The notes under the pieces were generated by a model that saw only the letters and a list, made by a program, of their open reading frames with translations, was not told where the DNA came from and did not search any database. This document shows positions 12,701 through 27,700 of a DNA stretch of 64,000 nt, piece by piece (position 1 is the stretch's first letter; the number at the start of each line of letters is the position of its first letter). Made by a program: the position numbers and the translations under genes. This DNA is from Choristoneura fumiferana (lineage: Eukaryota > Arthropoda > Insecta > Lepidoptera > Tortricidae), in assembly GCF_025370935.1 (NCBI RefSeq), contig NC_133493.1, forward strand, positions 5,505,069-5,569,068, read 5' to 3'.

Positions 12701-15700
12701 TTAACTCAAAGGTAATAAAGATTTAATAGTAGATTGTACAACTAGAGCATAAAATGAGCCATTTTACCCGAGGCGTTCATATATCCACCCGAGCCGGTAC
12801 GGCAAGGGTGGATAGACACGTCGAGGGGAAAATGGGTTTAATGCCAGAGTTTTACACTCTGCTTTTCACTTCGATGGCGAGGAAATGAAATAGCAACAGT
12901 GGAAACAATGATTCACTTTCTATGTACCTACCTTTTATTTTTTATGCATTATTATAATAATTCCATTATTTTAATTTTACTGATTTATTTTGACTGATTT
13001 GATTGATTTTTAGATTTATATAAATAAATAAAAAAAATTAAAAAATATATAGAATCTTTTTTGTTTTGGTCTTGAGCTGTATTAGACAAAGATTTTATTT
13101 TATGCACTAGAGCATAAAAAGTCATTTTATGTCGCCTAGATACAGCATAAAAACGAACTTTACGAGCATGAGAAGTGAAAAGATTTTTTTTTTTATTAAA
13201 AGTGTTTGACCACAGTCACGCCTGCTAGTAAGCTAAGATGTGGACAAAGATGGAGCGCGCTTGCCCGATGCCCATACCCTAGATTTGAAGACGGCCAGAT
13301 TGTAGCGACCAGGGAACGCAGAAGCTGGCAGAGCATTCCACTCCTTAGCTGACCAGATAATGAAGGCCGAGCGAAAACGTTTTATGCGAATTTTAAAGAT
13401 TCGTTTTTTAATGTTAATTATACCTTAACAACTTTGCACGTGACACTAGGTAGAACCATGCTGCAGTGAGCCTGTGCTGCCTTTATCTAGTTTTTTTTTA
13501 TAAATGTGGCAAATGCTGACTGCAACAAAGTTCTACCGAATGTCACATACGAACTTGTTAAGGTAGGTATTGTTTAATTGTATCACTCAAGGTATACTAC
13601 AAGATACTTGTTTTAATCACAAGCTTTTATTTAACTTGCAATGTATGTATGTATGTGCGCGCGCACGTGGCGGTCAAATCTTGCAAGTTAAATTTAATTG
13701 TAAGTGGTCGGTGACTTGAATAACATCCATCATCAGTCTTATGTAAATCTGGTAGTGACATCCTGGTGGTTAAGCCAGGATTGTCTCGCAGGAGGGAACT
13801 CCTCAACGGTTAATGGCATCGACTTGAAATTTGGTATGCAAATGTAGTTTGGATGGCAATACAAGTGCGGTGAACAAAAAATATAGTCAAAAATATTGTA
13901 TTAAAAATGTAATTTTTAACAAAGAATAATTTTAGAGTGAAAATATCAGAAGCTAAAACTGATGAAGGCATGACGAGCGTACTGGAACTGTTGCAAACGG
14001 AGACTAGTGACGGGGCCTTGTACCAGTGCAGGGCGGGTAACCCTTTCGGAGCTGATATCTATAGCGTATATCTTAACATTTTAGGTAAGCATATATTTTT
14101 ATATTTCGTTGGCTAAGGTATCTCTGCAAGAAGACACTAATGGTATTAAAACAACGAAGTGCAGTTCATAGCACAGGCGTATTCTTTGTGATTTGTTCCA
14201 TATTACAGTAGTTAACAGTTGGACCCTACCATAAAGCACAGGCGTATTCTTTATGACTTGGTCCACATTAAACTAAAACTCACTTTCTTCTGGATTCTTA
14301 AAATCGAACGTTGTTACATAGTTGTAAAGTCTACCTTAAATTTGGAATAATCGACTTTGTGTAAAAGTAGTTTACAGTAGGAACCTACCATTAATTATTT
14401 TTCTAAATATGATTCTTGAATATTGTTTGACTGCGTAAGATATTTGAGAACTCAACTGTGCAATCGACATGTTTATTGAATTTTTGAATGATGAATGAGA
14501 CGAGAACGAAATTACACATTCTGCGTATTATTACTGAATGTTAAAAGTAACGACAGTGAATTAGAAATTCACATTTAAAAACAAAAATGGATGACAACTA
14601 CTGTAAACCAGAATTCCAAAAAACGAACCAACTCATTTTAATTCACGTTTGCTACTCTCAAAATCTTCATCTATCTTCTTTTGGTTTAATGCCAATATTT
14701 TATGATTTTTTTTCTTATATTCGAAAGAAATAAAGACATTTATTTTATTTATAACCTAAAAAAAAACACAGAGAAAAAAAACACAAAAAACCTTGAAAAC
14801 TAAAAAGAATAGACAAGTAGAATGTCGTCACTAATTTGAAAATAATAATCTAAAATCAATATGTCAACAAAATTTGAACCTTGAATCAATGTTCTTAAAG
14901 TTCACTCAGAAAAATTATCTATTTTGAGGTACGAGTTTTTTTTATAGTACTGACTTTAAAAAATATGTGAACTCTGTTAAGAAGATAACTACTCGTAAAA
15001 TTCAAAAGTCGAAACCCATCCAAAATGGTTACCAGCATAAATTTCCCATTCTTGGGTCCCGATTATTAAATTTTAACTTAATTAACAGAGTTCTAGACTA
15101 CTCGTATTAGACTTATTTTCCCTTTTCAATTGGATTTTTTCAATTATCATTTTTTGTGTAAAAGTTTCTCAATGGGTCAGGAATTCAGTTGGTTAACTTC
15201 AAGTATTCAATTACCCAATTCTTCCGATTGTCGTAATCAAGATGTTAACTTTATCCATTAACTGAGTTTAAATCTCTTTCAGAACCGCCTTCACCGCCGA
15301 CGGATTTATCGATAGACTCGATAAAAAGCCGCTCTGTTAAGTTGTCGTGGCGAGATATGGCACGGTCGCTGGCACAATACTACACTGTGCAGATAACCAA
15401 TAGTCAAAGATTGACGTGGAGTACGGCTAGACAGCTGAATGTTTCTAGGTAACTCATCATCATCATATCAGCCGTAGGACGTCCACTATTGCAGATAGGC
15501 CTCCCCCATGTGTAGGGTTGCCAGGCGTCCGGATAAAGCCGGACAATATCCCTTAGCCAATTCATGAAATGGTGCCATTTCATGATGTGCCTTGGAATTT
15601 CGTGATCTGGCGGATTTTAACGATCGGCCGCCCGCCGACATACATAAAACATATGAAAATTACACTACACTAATAACCTATTAATGTTCTAATTGCGATA

Positions 15701-18700
15701 TTTTGTATAGACATTCGATTGTGCGCATTTTTCGTTCTAAAACAGCTGGGTAAATTTAGGGGGATTTAATGTTTATTTGGATACAAACGGTACCTACATT
15801 ATTCTTAAACCTAAGCATAGTTACGATTCACATAAACCAATGAAGCTGCCACCAGTTATTAATAAATTATACATATAAACAAACGAACGGCAAAAATTGA
15901 GCCGAAAACAGTTTGCTCGCTAAAAACAAATATAGTTAGTAATTATGGTAATTAATTTTGGATGAAGTAATGAGATGTTATACACACAGCTGTATCATTT
16001 TGAGTAGCATATTAGCTGCTTTTTATCTCAATACTCCAACTGCATCGGGATTTACAAAACTACATTTGTCCACTCTAACAATTAATTGCTTTTATTTTTA
16101 CATCATAGAACATGTCAAAATGATTTCGACATAAAAACTATACTTCAATGAAAACCATAAATGAAATGAAAAAGAAAGAGGAGAAAAGTACGCTATGTGA
16201 TGGATGATAATATATCTGCCCCCAGATTAGATGAAATCCGACACACAGTAGAAATAGAAGATCTACAGCCGTCAACTGGTTATACGGCCAGAGTGGCTGG
16301 TGGCAACCAAGCCGATTTGAGTGTCTTCTCACCACCAGTTCGGTTTACTACTACTGAGGAAGGTAACTGAAATTTACAGCTCCCAACTTTTTGTGGTGAC
16401 CGTCAACTACTGAAGTACTTACAAAAGTTACGAAAAACTTTATTTAACAGTGGATGCTAACAATGATAATAATGGTAAAGCTAGCTTTAGACGGAGCTAG
16501 CGCTGATTTGTTATTGGCATCGTTTTAACAGTTTTTTAAGACTACAAGCCAGCGCTGCACGGGCACTGGCGGACAGTGACTTGGAACCTCGAACATGAAA
16601 CTACCGTGAGACTCATTCATATTAAATATATTGACCCGAATAACTTACGTGTTTCGGGCTAATCCGTAGCCCTTCATCTTCGGACACGCGCACTGTTGTC
16701 AGTGTTGTGTGCTACCCTACATTTGACAGTTGTAATGAAAATAATGATGAAAACGCGGGTAGTTGTGTGCCGGTGTCAGTTTCGTCGGGTAGTCGCGCGA
16801 GCAGAGCGGCGGCGTGTTGCAGCAGCCGCCGAGTCGCGTTGCTCCGAAGACGAAGGGCTACGGATTAGCCCGAAACATGTAGGGCTAAACTCGATTTAAG
16901 ACGTGAGTTATCCAGGTCAATATATTTAATATGACTTGTAACCTTAATTAAAATATATCATTATCATTGTAAACATCCTGTATGTGTATTTTTTTTTCAG
17001 CGCCAAGATCACCACCACTGGCGGTACAGTTGGAACAGACTGACGCTCCCGGGGAAATCCGAGTGCGATGGTTGCCTCCACCAGCTGATGCGCATAATGG
17101 TCTCATCCTTGGATATAGACTCAGAGCCGTGCCGCAGATCAGTGGAATCAAAGGTAACTGTCACCTACTTGATATTGGTCCTTTCATGAGACTCATAATA
17201 GCTTCTCTCGTAAATCAAGAATTTTCGTATATTATTTCGTATTTTCCTCGAAAGGACTAACTTGTTAACGCTTATCACAGAAAACAGTAAGAGCAAAATG
17301 TTCTCTCTGCAAACTCTCTAAAGAAAAATCTCTACTGGCTATGGTGGGAAGTCGTGTCGAAAAGTTAAGGGTCAATGCACTGATTCTCCTGTCCATTGCA
17401 TTAAAAGTAGCTAGTAATATTGTAGTTAAATAAAAGTTTTTGTGCAATTTTGAGTCTCAATGAAACTATTTTGAAATTTTCTACAGAAAGTCAAGAGCCC
17501 AGTGACAAGATCATCAAAACAGCATCGCTTTACTCCAAGCAAGAAACTATAATTAGTGGTCTTCTTAAAGGAGTAAGGTAAGTGAGGAGTAAGAAAAAAC
17601 TTTAATATCTGACACAATTTGTAATCAACACAAAATTAATAAATAATAAAAGGAATAGAAGTGTCGCGAAGGCAAAAAGTATTGGTTCAAAAAGGATAAT
17701 GTTTCATTCGTGAGTATCGTAATGTACTAAAACCTATGAGATTCCAAAGAACTTGTGCCCGTTCACAGCCAACGAAGTACAGCCATCTATTGTAGAAGGC
17801 AGAAGACACGATGACATTTCTATTGCTATTTTATTCTCGGTACATTCTTGTTAATATAACTCTGTGTCTAAAACTTGATATTTTTAGGTATGCAGTATCA
17901 GTGGCTGCTTTTAATGGCGCGGGGACTGGACCATTTTCAATTCCTTTGTTTCAAGATACTAGAGAGGGAGGTGAGTAATATGGGCAAATAATTAATTGGA
18001 AAAATACTGATTTCTGACCGTTACCAAATTCTGACTAACTACTTTGAAAGCTTAAAATTGATACAAAATCGATATTGTCCAATGTGGTGAATGTTGATGT
18101 TTATTCGATAAAAACATCTATTTGTAGTGTAAACGCGAATTGAATTGTTTGTGTTGGCCGCCAAACATATTTAAGTCGCCCTGTAACTCAACTCAAATAA
18201 GTTGTAAATCCGTAAATTAAAATTTTAATTTATATACTGTCTAATGTTAGGTATTTGATGTTGAAAATAAAACTAGACCTAATCATAGTTATTAAATAAA
18301 GCCACCAATCGCGTCGAACCTTTGACCTGAAACCGCAGACGCAAATGATTGAATTGACTGTCTGATTCGCTGAGTCACTTAATGGGATTTGTTTCTCCTT
18401 TTCTTAATATTTCAAAGGTTTCATTACTTATAAGCGAATCAGAAACCATTTCATGTGTTGCTTAGTATTTTTCAAATTTTTCGTTTACTTTTTCATTTAT
18501 ATACTCAATGTCTCGTAGTTACGTTTGATTGAAAGCGGTTGAATAACTACGAATATGCCTTCTTTTGTTTCATATTCTACTTAGTCGTTATATGCGATCC
18601 TATATTATTTATTCGTAGGATCCTACTAATAATGTAAATGCCTACGTTTGTGTTCACACACATTACGTGTTTATTTGTTATTCTGTTGCCCTAAAAGGGC

Positions 18701-21700
18701 TGAACGGATTTGTATGAAATTTGCTATATAAATATCAGGATATCTGTTTAATTGCGTGTAAAATTCCAAAATATAGTGTAACTACATGAAGAGCATAACA
18801 CAATTTTAGGATCCTTCGAGAATTAAGTAATATTCCGAAATTTTTATTCACCTGTCAGACTTAATGGTTTACGCGCACCAAGCCGGTGTAAAACCCAGTA
18901 GAATATGTTTATATGATATTGCAAACGGCTCTGATATCAAATCTAACCCCAGTCAAGCATTACTGTGCTCATAAAGGTCACCAATATCCCGATTGCGGTA
19001 ATTTAATGCGAATAGGACGCGAACCCTTACATAATCTCCGCGATTTGATCGCTCCCAAAGAACTTTGTTACTTTGTTACAATCGTTACACCTAACAATTG
19101 TTATACGTAACAATTGTAATGGTCGAATTAACAAAGAGCCCACTTTGCGAACTCCCCTCGTAAAGCTTTATTGTCGTCATTAAAATTACCGCTCGAAAGT
19201 TTCTTATTGCTTTTATAATTGCTTCTCACCTTGCCGGTTTTTTGAGTTGATTCGAGTGGAATTAATTTTTTGAGTGATCATTTTGTACGTCTTACAAAAT
19301 TTGAATAAATATTAATTACGTGTACGTTTTGTGCATTTTTGCGTGCGCATTGTGTTGCGCATATTTTATTAATATTAATACTTAGGTAACTATTTCAGCA
19401 GAAACTTTAAAATAATTAAAAGGTTACTAAGTAATAATAATTCTATGATATTCACTTCAAAATACATTTTTGGTTTGATTGCGTATTGCAATATCAAAAC
19501 TATTACAAGTAACATTTAATATCCATAACAACATTTAATATAATTATATTTTAATTTACTATGAAAATTTCCAATCTTCGTTGCTTCAGTAAACGGTTTT
19601 GTATCACCTGAATCGTCACAAGTACAACTAATGAAAAATGGAAAATTACTGAAAAAATAATTTAAAACTTCCTTTATTTATCTTACAATCACCATCACAA
19701 ATTTGTTAGAAAGTTCCAGAGTTCTCAAGTACGATAAATATAGGGTATTGTTGTGAACAAAAAGTAAACATGGCTTCAGGCCGTTGCTTCAGACATTTAA
19801 ATCATTTAAGTTAACGTTCTAGTTTCAAAACTTTGTACGCGTGTAATGAAATGACTTTTGTTTTATTATTTCTTCCGAAGTTCTCAATCTCTATGTTAAT
19901 TTGTTCGGAAACGTAATTATAAGGGTTTGGGGTCGGTTTATTCTTTCGAAGTGTTTCGGTCGCTGAGCAAATGTTTGTGGACCATTTTCATCGTCTTTGC
20001 GTTGAAAAATATTTACTCTAACAAAAAAAACGTTCTCCTCTTTATGATGCTTATTGGGTTTAAAATTTTCTGAAATATTTTGGTATTCGCTACTTCTGAA
20101 GTTTTGATTTAACGCCTAAAATGACGACATTGTCATTTATCTGTCTGTCTGTCTGTCCCGTCCGTCCGTCCACGGCTTTGCTCAGGGACTATCAATGCTA
20201 GAAAGCTGTAATTTTGCACGGATATATAATATGTAAACTGTGCCAACAAAATGGTACAATAAAAAACTGAATATTTTTTTAGAATACCTCCCATAGACGT
20301 AAAGTGGGTGTTTTTTTTTTCTCATCCAACCCTATAGTGTGGGGTATCGTTGGATAGGTATTTTAAAACCATTAGGGGTTTGCTAAGACGATTTTTCGAT
20401 TCATCGATTTTTTGCGAAATATTTAACTTTAAAGTGGATGGGTGGAAAATTTGGAAAAATTCAGGATGGTAGTAAGTATATCAAACTTTCAAGGAAAACT
20501 ATAATGGCTAAGTTTGCTTGAGAATTATTAGTAGTTTAAGAGTAAATAGCAGCCGAAGGTATAAAATATACCTAAACTTGGAAGATTCCGTATAAAATAA
20601 AATCCTTTGAAAACTTAATTTTTCCGTAATGGCTACGGAACCCTATTTTGGGCGTGTCCGACACGCTCTTGGCCGGTTTTTTGTTTTTGATTAAATACAT
20701 ACTCTTTTTGTTTGGAAATAAATCATTGCGTTTTCTTGAAATATTAAAATCAGACTTTTACAAAAATATTTATGAATAGAATACCTTTGGTTGATACCGC
20801 AAATATTAAAGTAAAACTGATTCTTATCCTCAGACAAAAGTTCTATGATTTTACAGCTAGACTACAACATTCTTAAATATATTAAGTTACTACAGTACAG
20901 GGCTGATTTCCACTGATACTTCGGCAACTGCGGTTGAATCTTGTAACCTAACCACTAAGTTAACACAATACCGCTTAATCCCTTTCTTTGCTGACGTTAA
21001 CTTTAGTATTTTTCATTAAATTTAGACTAAGTTGGACGTTTGAAGCCAATACACTTAACTTTATCTAGAAACAGCAGTCATGATAAAAATAGATGATAGA
21101 TTTTTACAGAATCAAATGTCTTTCACAGTGAAATGATGAGATACCTGGCGGGATCTTGGAAATAAAATAAGGCTATTTTTTAATTCCCACGAAATCTAAA
21201 TCAAGTTTTCACCACTTTTGAATGGTAATTTTGAGTGATGTGATTAAAGTAGGTCCAGTAAATCTTGGTAGCATGAAATGGCGGCAAATAGCAGCGATAT
21301 TAGTAATAATTATACATTTCACAGATAAAAAAAAACTGTCACAAATGTGGCACACACGAGCGCCCAACACGAGCGCCCAAACATTCGTTTCTTGCGCAAA
21401 ATCAAATTAAATGTAACACCATGGATTTATTCTTAAAAGTATTCATCATCATCTCAGCCTATATATGTCCCACTGCAGGGCACAGGCCTCCTCTCAGAAA
21501 GTAAAGTCTTAAAAGTATTGATTATAATTAACTCAAAATTTGACCCAAATTCAAACCCTAAAAATGATCATCACTGTCATTTACCTCAACGCGGATATTA
21601 ATGAGGAATGGTACAAGTTCCTCTTCTGTTATTTTGCCCTTATCTTTGTAAGGGTTTTCAATGTTGATCACGTATTTGTGGACTTATCGTTATTCCATTT

Positions 21701-24700
21701 TCATTTACATTACAGCTTGCTGGACTGATTATCAGAACTGCCAGAACGAAGTTTACATTGCCAAGTCTATGCGTTATATGCTATTTATTACATTTCACTA
21801 ATATCGACATTGAGTGGAGTAACATCCAACACGATAGCTTCAAAACACTAACAAAGGGTTATTTTTATCCATATCCATTTTTCACCCTAAACAGCACCTG
21901 AAGAAGGCCCAACGTCGGTAGAATGCAGTGGGGTCACATCATCAGCGCTACGAGTCAGCTGGCAACCAATACCACCCCACAAACAAGCCGGAGCACTGAT
22001 CGGCTACACCGTGCTATATGCAGCACAAGGTAAGGCACAATGAAACATTTATCGTCATTATCATTTTCACCATCAGCATCATCAATATCATCATGAATAT
22101 TGTTCTCATCATGATCATCGACAGCTGAAACATGTCCAGTGCTGGACGTATGCCTCTCCCAAAGAATGGCAAAAGGATCTGTCCTACGCCGCCCATATTT
22201 TACAAACTCGTTTTCTCTTCACATGAACATCAAACAATGAAATTAACAATTCAATGAAACAGTCTATGAAGCATTAACAAGCATCCTTTTAGGGAATAAT
22301 TTAAATTAGTTCAAGAAATTAACCTGAGTGAAATCGTTCACACAACGTACAGTAGCTACAGGAATCTTTAAACAAGTTAAATAAATAATTCATTGAATCA
22401 GGCACTGAGGTTGAGTTGGAAACGCGTCAAAGTAATGTAGTGGTCATAGTTGGGTTTGTGTGATTTCGTGCGTATTCTTACAGTGTAGAGAGGTGGAGGA
22501 GCAGCTGCATTAACACATTTATTGCATAAACGTAACTATCGTAAGGTCGAGGGTGAGCAATGTAATTGTTCATTCATTGATATTCCAAAATGTCCACGAA
22601 ATTTGAATAAACTTCGCATGTTCTATGTAACATCCGAACATTATGTAAATCATCAGGTTGGCAGTGGCACAACGCGACTTCCCTAGTGACGGAACTCCGA
22701 CTGCAAAGCCTTTTCAAGTTCACCAACTACACAATAAAAGTTGCCGGGTTCTCTAACTACGGTCTCGGACCCTTCTCCTTTCCTATTGTGTGCGCAACTC
22801 TGCAGGACGGTAAGTTCCAAATTGTTTTATGAAACTTCGCTATTGTCAATGTATCGAGCGAGGAATAATCTAGAGGAAAGTTGCGGGAAGACAATATTTA
22901 ACAAGTTCTGCAGGCAATAGGGATAATGTTACTTTTATAGTTGCTTGCTACTTTGTAAGTTTTCTTAGTTCGGGTTTCTGTACATCAAAATGTAATAGCG
23001 GACCTTTTATATGATAAATTTTTTGTCTTTCCGACCATCTGTCTGTGTGTCTGTTTGTTTATCATTCAAGGTTGTTATTCTCAGGAACGAGTGGAGGTGT
23101 CAAGCTAAAATAAGTAATTTTAAATTGGTACAGTCGAGTTCATAAACTTGTAAGCGAAAATTTACTGTACCTACTCACTGCTCAAATTTTTATTTTTTTG
23201 TTACAAAACTTTAAATTTAAAGTTCATTGTACTGGATACAGTTAATCTTTTTCAAATTTTAATTAAATATGATGCTCATCTTGACACAGTCTGTTATCTT
23301 ACATGATTACCATCACAGTAGAGCAGTCTCTACAGAATAAGAGCTTACCTGGTGATAGTTAGAAACATCTATTTTTAAAAGCTTTTAATAAATACATTAC
23401 TAAATGTGTGTTTCTTTAGTGCCGGACGCTCCCGCTGAAATCAAGTTGTTATCACAATCTTCTAACACTCTATTGGTCAGTTGGAAGAAGCCAAACCAAC
23501 CGAATGGAAGATTACTTCATTATACGATATATTGCAAGCCAACGGCCAGGTAATAATGTTGTTTGATCGTGTTCATCAATTGTCACTATCACTATCATGT
23601 CAGACATCGGAATTCAGGTGGTAAAATTTTATGACAGATAAGGAGATCTAATATGCTCAACTATCAATGGTGTTTTTTTCCATTTACACCCCCAGTTTTT
23701 TAGTTAATATGTTTCTTTATAAGTTTTATATTGAAGACGGCGATAATGTTTAATAATTATAAGATTATTTTTTAAATGATCACCAATTTTAGAGCACCTA
23801 CCATACGAGAAAAGAACTGAGTAATAACTTTCTGTTGTTATATTTTTACAAATAAAATTTGAAGTGATCATTAATATATGGGAAAAATATCGTTATAGAC
23901 TACCGTTTTACGAAATCCCTACTGTAATTTTTTAACTCTTAAATACCGGTGCCTACACACGCAGGACTGCTTTTTAATCGTTGAAATTTAGAGAAGAAGC
24001 CTACCAAATCGTTTGCCAGACGTCTCAGATGCCTGTCTAGAAATGTCGACCAGTTTGCTGAAATAAAAGCAAGATTGTATTAAATTTAATATATTGAAGT
24101 TTAGTCGCAATAAGAACTAATTATGTTAAAGAACAACGTTGGTTATTTTTAAGCTGATTCAATTGCTGTTGTAAGGAGCTGTTGCTGTACAATTATGCGC
24201 GCGCAGCGATGAACCGAACAACCAGCCAAAATGGCTGCCACACAGCTATGTGTCACGATATATTGGGGTTCTCTTCTGGGGATAATGTCTAACTTGGATT
24301 TCTTTTTTCAGCAACGACGGACCTCAGTCCTACCGGATAGACTCCCAGCCTACCACGGACGCTTATGAGAAAACTCAGACGATGGAACTGAAAGGTCTGA
24401 CCGAAGGACGACAGTACGACGTCTGGGTGACAGCTAGCACAGCCGTCGGCGAAGGGCCTGAGAGTAGAAGAGTTACTAACACTCCTTCACAAAGAGGTAA
24501 GAAGAAGAAAGAGTTTAGTGAGAACTACTGGGCTAGTGCCTTATTGCTCTAATTAGTGAGATTCTTTCATTTGTTTTAAGCATTTATTTAACTTGCCCTG
24601 TTTACTGGGTCAAATCTTACAAGTCCATTTTGGCCCAGTTTCAGTGGTCTGAGTGGACTTGAAATTTGGCAAATCCGGTGATAGTAAGTTAATCTGGTAG

Positions 24701-27700
24701 TGATGGAAGACCTTAACGGTTAATGGTATCGACTTCAAATTCGGTACGAAAATGTAGTTTGGAAGACAATCGAAGTATAGTCATCAAAAAGTACAGTCAA
24801 CAAATTTTTTTTTTTTACAGAACTTACTCATAGTTCATTCGTCGTGTAAATGTGGGTTAGTGGCACTCCAACATAAAAATCAAATGTTTATTGTATATAT
24901 TTATTGACTTGGTTTGATCCTATCATGTTTCCAGTATCATTCCTTAGAGAATATTATTAGAATACATTGGAAACCTAGGAACGCAAAGACTCGCTGTTCA
25001 CGTAAGAGTACTACTTAATATTAATTTGGAACACCTGAATTTCAAAACAACATATGACACTTGTTAACTACTTGCGCCAATTCTGAAGTTTAATCATTAC
25101 GGCTGAAGACTTGTTAACTTTCTGGGAATTTCTGGGACTTAGGAAACGAAACACTAATTGGTGAAGTTCGTGTCAATTACCAAAAGTGACGACTTGCAAG
25201 TTTTAATTGTTACTTTGCCAATTAGATGATACGAGCCTTAACTTAAAGGTAACACAGTAGACACGCAGACTAAAGTCACTACCTTTATAAGCTACTAAAT
25301 GTTGTAACAAAGATATCTGTCAAGGAACTTCAGATTCGATTTTTAGTTTCGTTCCGTTCCTATATTACCGTCACTCATTTATGCGTTGGTTGCCTGTCAC
25401 ACAGGTTTTAGAGCAAATCCGTTGGAGCTACAGTCTAAAAAAATTCGCAATATAAACAACTGTTTTAAGCTTCATACAACTAAGACATTCCAAGTGCATT
25501 TACCTACGAAACAATTCAATGACGTATGTGAAACTCTGCAGGCCCCCCAGTTTGAGAAGAGTCTTTTTCCATTAGAGACGTACATAGTCAGATGATATGA
25601 TTATTACGATTTTTTCATTTTTCACCGTCAATCAGTAGCAGAGTCAATATAAGGAACACTTCGTGTGAGGGTCCGATTTGCATTTAAAACAACACCTTTT
25701 CCCATTGTTGATGATGATGATGATAATAATGATGATGATGATGGTGATAATGATGATAACCTTTTCCCAACAGTTGTAGCAGGTGTGGCGTCACTGGGAG
25801 GTGAAGTGTCAGTAGCCGTACGCAACTCCCTCCTCTTGGAGTGCCGTAGTGTTGGAGCCCCACCTCCGAGGACTGTGTGGTATCACAATCAGAATATCAT
25901 CACGCACCATCCGCGGTTCACGAGGAACAGGGACGATAGTTTGCTGATAAAGAGTAAGTAGACGTTGCACTCAAGACATGGCACGCTGTCGCCATTTATT
26001 AGCGGCGCTGGCAGCGCGAACAGTATCTCGCAGAAAATCTCCTCTGGTTCGAGCTTTGCACCAGATAAACTCGCTTCTCGAATTTACCCCTAGCTGTGAT
26101 TTGTTTGCAAGTAGATGGTTAGAAGTGTGTGATGAATGTTTGAAGTTCTGCGAGAAGATGGATGTACGGTCTTCTTCTGTGAAATACTAACTAAAGTAGG
26201 TAATCTACCTGTTATTTTGTTTCTATGTGTATTCTTTGTGTAACTTGTATCTGAATTTCACAGTGCTTTGGTTTAAATGTTATGCTGTGAAATGTAATAA
26301 AATAAATAAATGACGATTATTATACTAAACGTACATAAGCGAAAAGGGGAAAAATTATAATTCAATTAAAGGGAAAAGTTTTGGGTTCAGTAAGACCGGG
26401 TGGCTTTTATGAAACGGGATAGTTTGATTAAAAATTCCTATAAAATCTGTCATCCTCAAGATTAGCGTTGACGTAAATAAATGATGGAAACATGGACCAA
26501 GAGTTAGATGATTGAGTTTGAGAATGAAACTTGTTGAAATAAATAAAAAGAAATTGTAGATACTTAAAAAGACTACTGAGAATAGGTACAATTCAGTAGT
26601 CTTACCTAAGAATACAATAAAACATTATTCTTTCTTTCAGTCCCTTTTCCTTTCAGTTTATTTGGCATAAAATATAAAGTAAGTAAGTCACAACACAACA
26701 ATTTTATCAATACGATGTTGCAAGTAGGACTATAATGACATAGCATAAAAAAATAATTATCTATAATTATTGACACAACACACAATAGTCATTAAAACTA
26801 TATCTGCACCGATCAATAAGATACATTTTCAAAGAAATTAGGAATTCAGAATAGTGTAGAAGTTTATTTCCCATAGCAAATGATCGTGAACTTTTTCAAC
26901 GATATGACTATAGCATAATTGATATCCGGCACAATGTTGTATTACCTTGTTTTTCACAGGTATTGACCAAGCACTAAGTGGAAACTACACCTGCTTAGCC
27001 AAGAACCTTTACGGCTCTGATTCTGTGGTCTACCACGTAAAGGTTCTGCCTCTGCCAGACCCTCCAAGCTTGAGGGCCACTCCGTACAAGGACTCCCTTG
27101 TAGTGCAGTGGGATGAAGTGAGAGCGTATAGCAACGATTCGCTGTCTTATGGGATAAGTAAGTGCTCTCGCAGCTACAAGCAGACAGTGTATTTGCAAAC
27201 GAAGTTAGTTAAAAACCCAACATGGTGGGCAATGTTGAAGTGCACAGATCCAAACATTACGGGACAACATTGCCCACAGTCACAACTTTCAATTTATTAG
27301 GCTTTCTATTATCAAATATTGGATCTAATATTCTAAAATTCATGTTTTATTATAGGAAAATAGTTCAAACTTACTTTTGGTTATCTTGTTAAGTGTTACT
27401 TACATTTTAGTAAGCACAAGAATTTAATCGCAAAAACATGCACTGCATTTGACAAGTTGCGACAAGCTACCGAGTTAAGTTAGAAAGAAATTTCATTCAT
27501 TTCATATAACTACATTCCATATTTATTTTCCCCTTAAAAGAATAATAGTGTGTCCATTTCCCAAAATTTCAGCACCTTAATAGATTTTATTACAAAGTTG
27601 CCTTTTGGGCAAAGATTCCCCTAGAAGCAAAATTGGCATATATTTCGGTATTTTAGAACAAACTAAAACAATGTGTGGTTTCTCTGATGTTTTTTTTATT

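Noticed and set aside
16696..16899. 67-codon ORF rich in Arg/Val
   Set aside because: Entirely inside the GC-rich loop of the MITE at 16594-16933.
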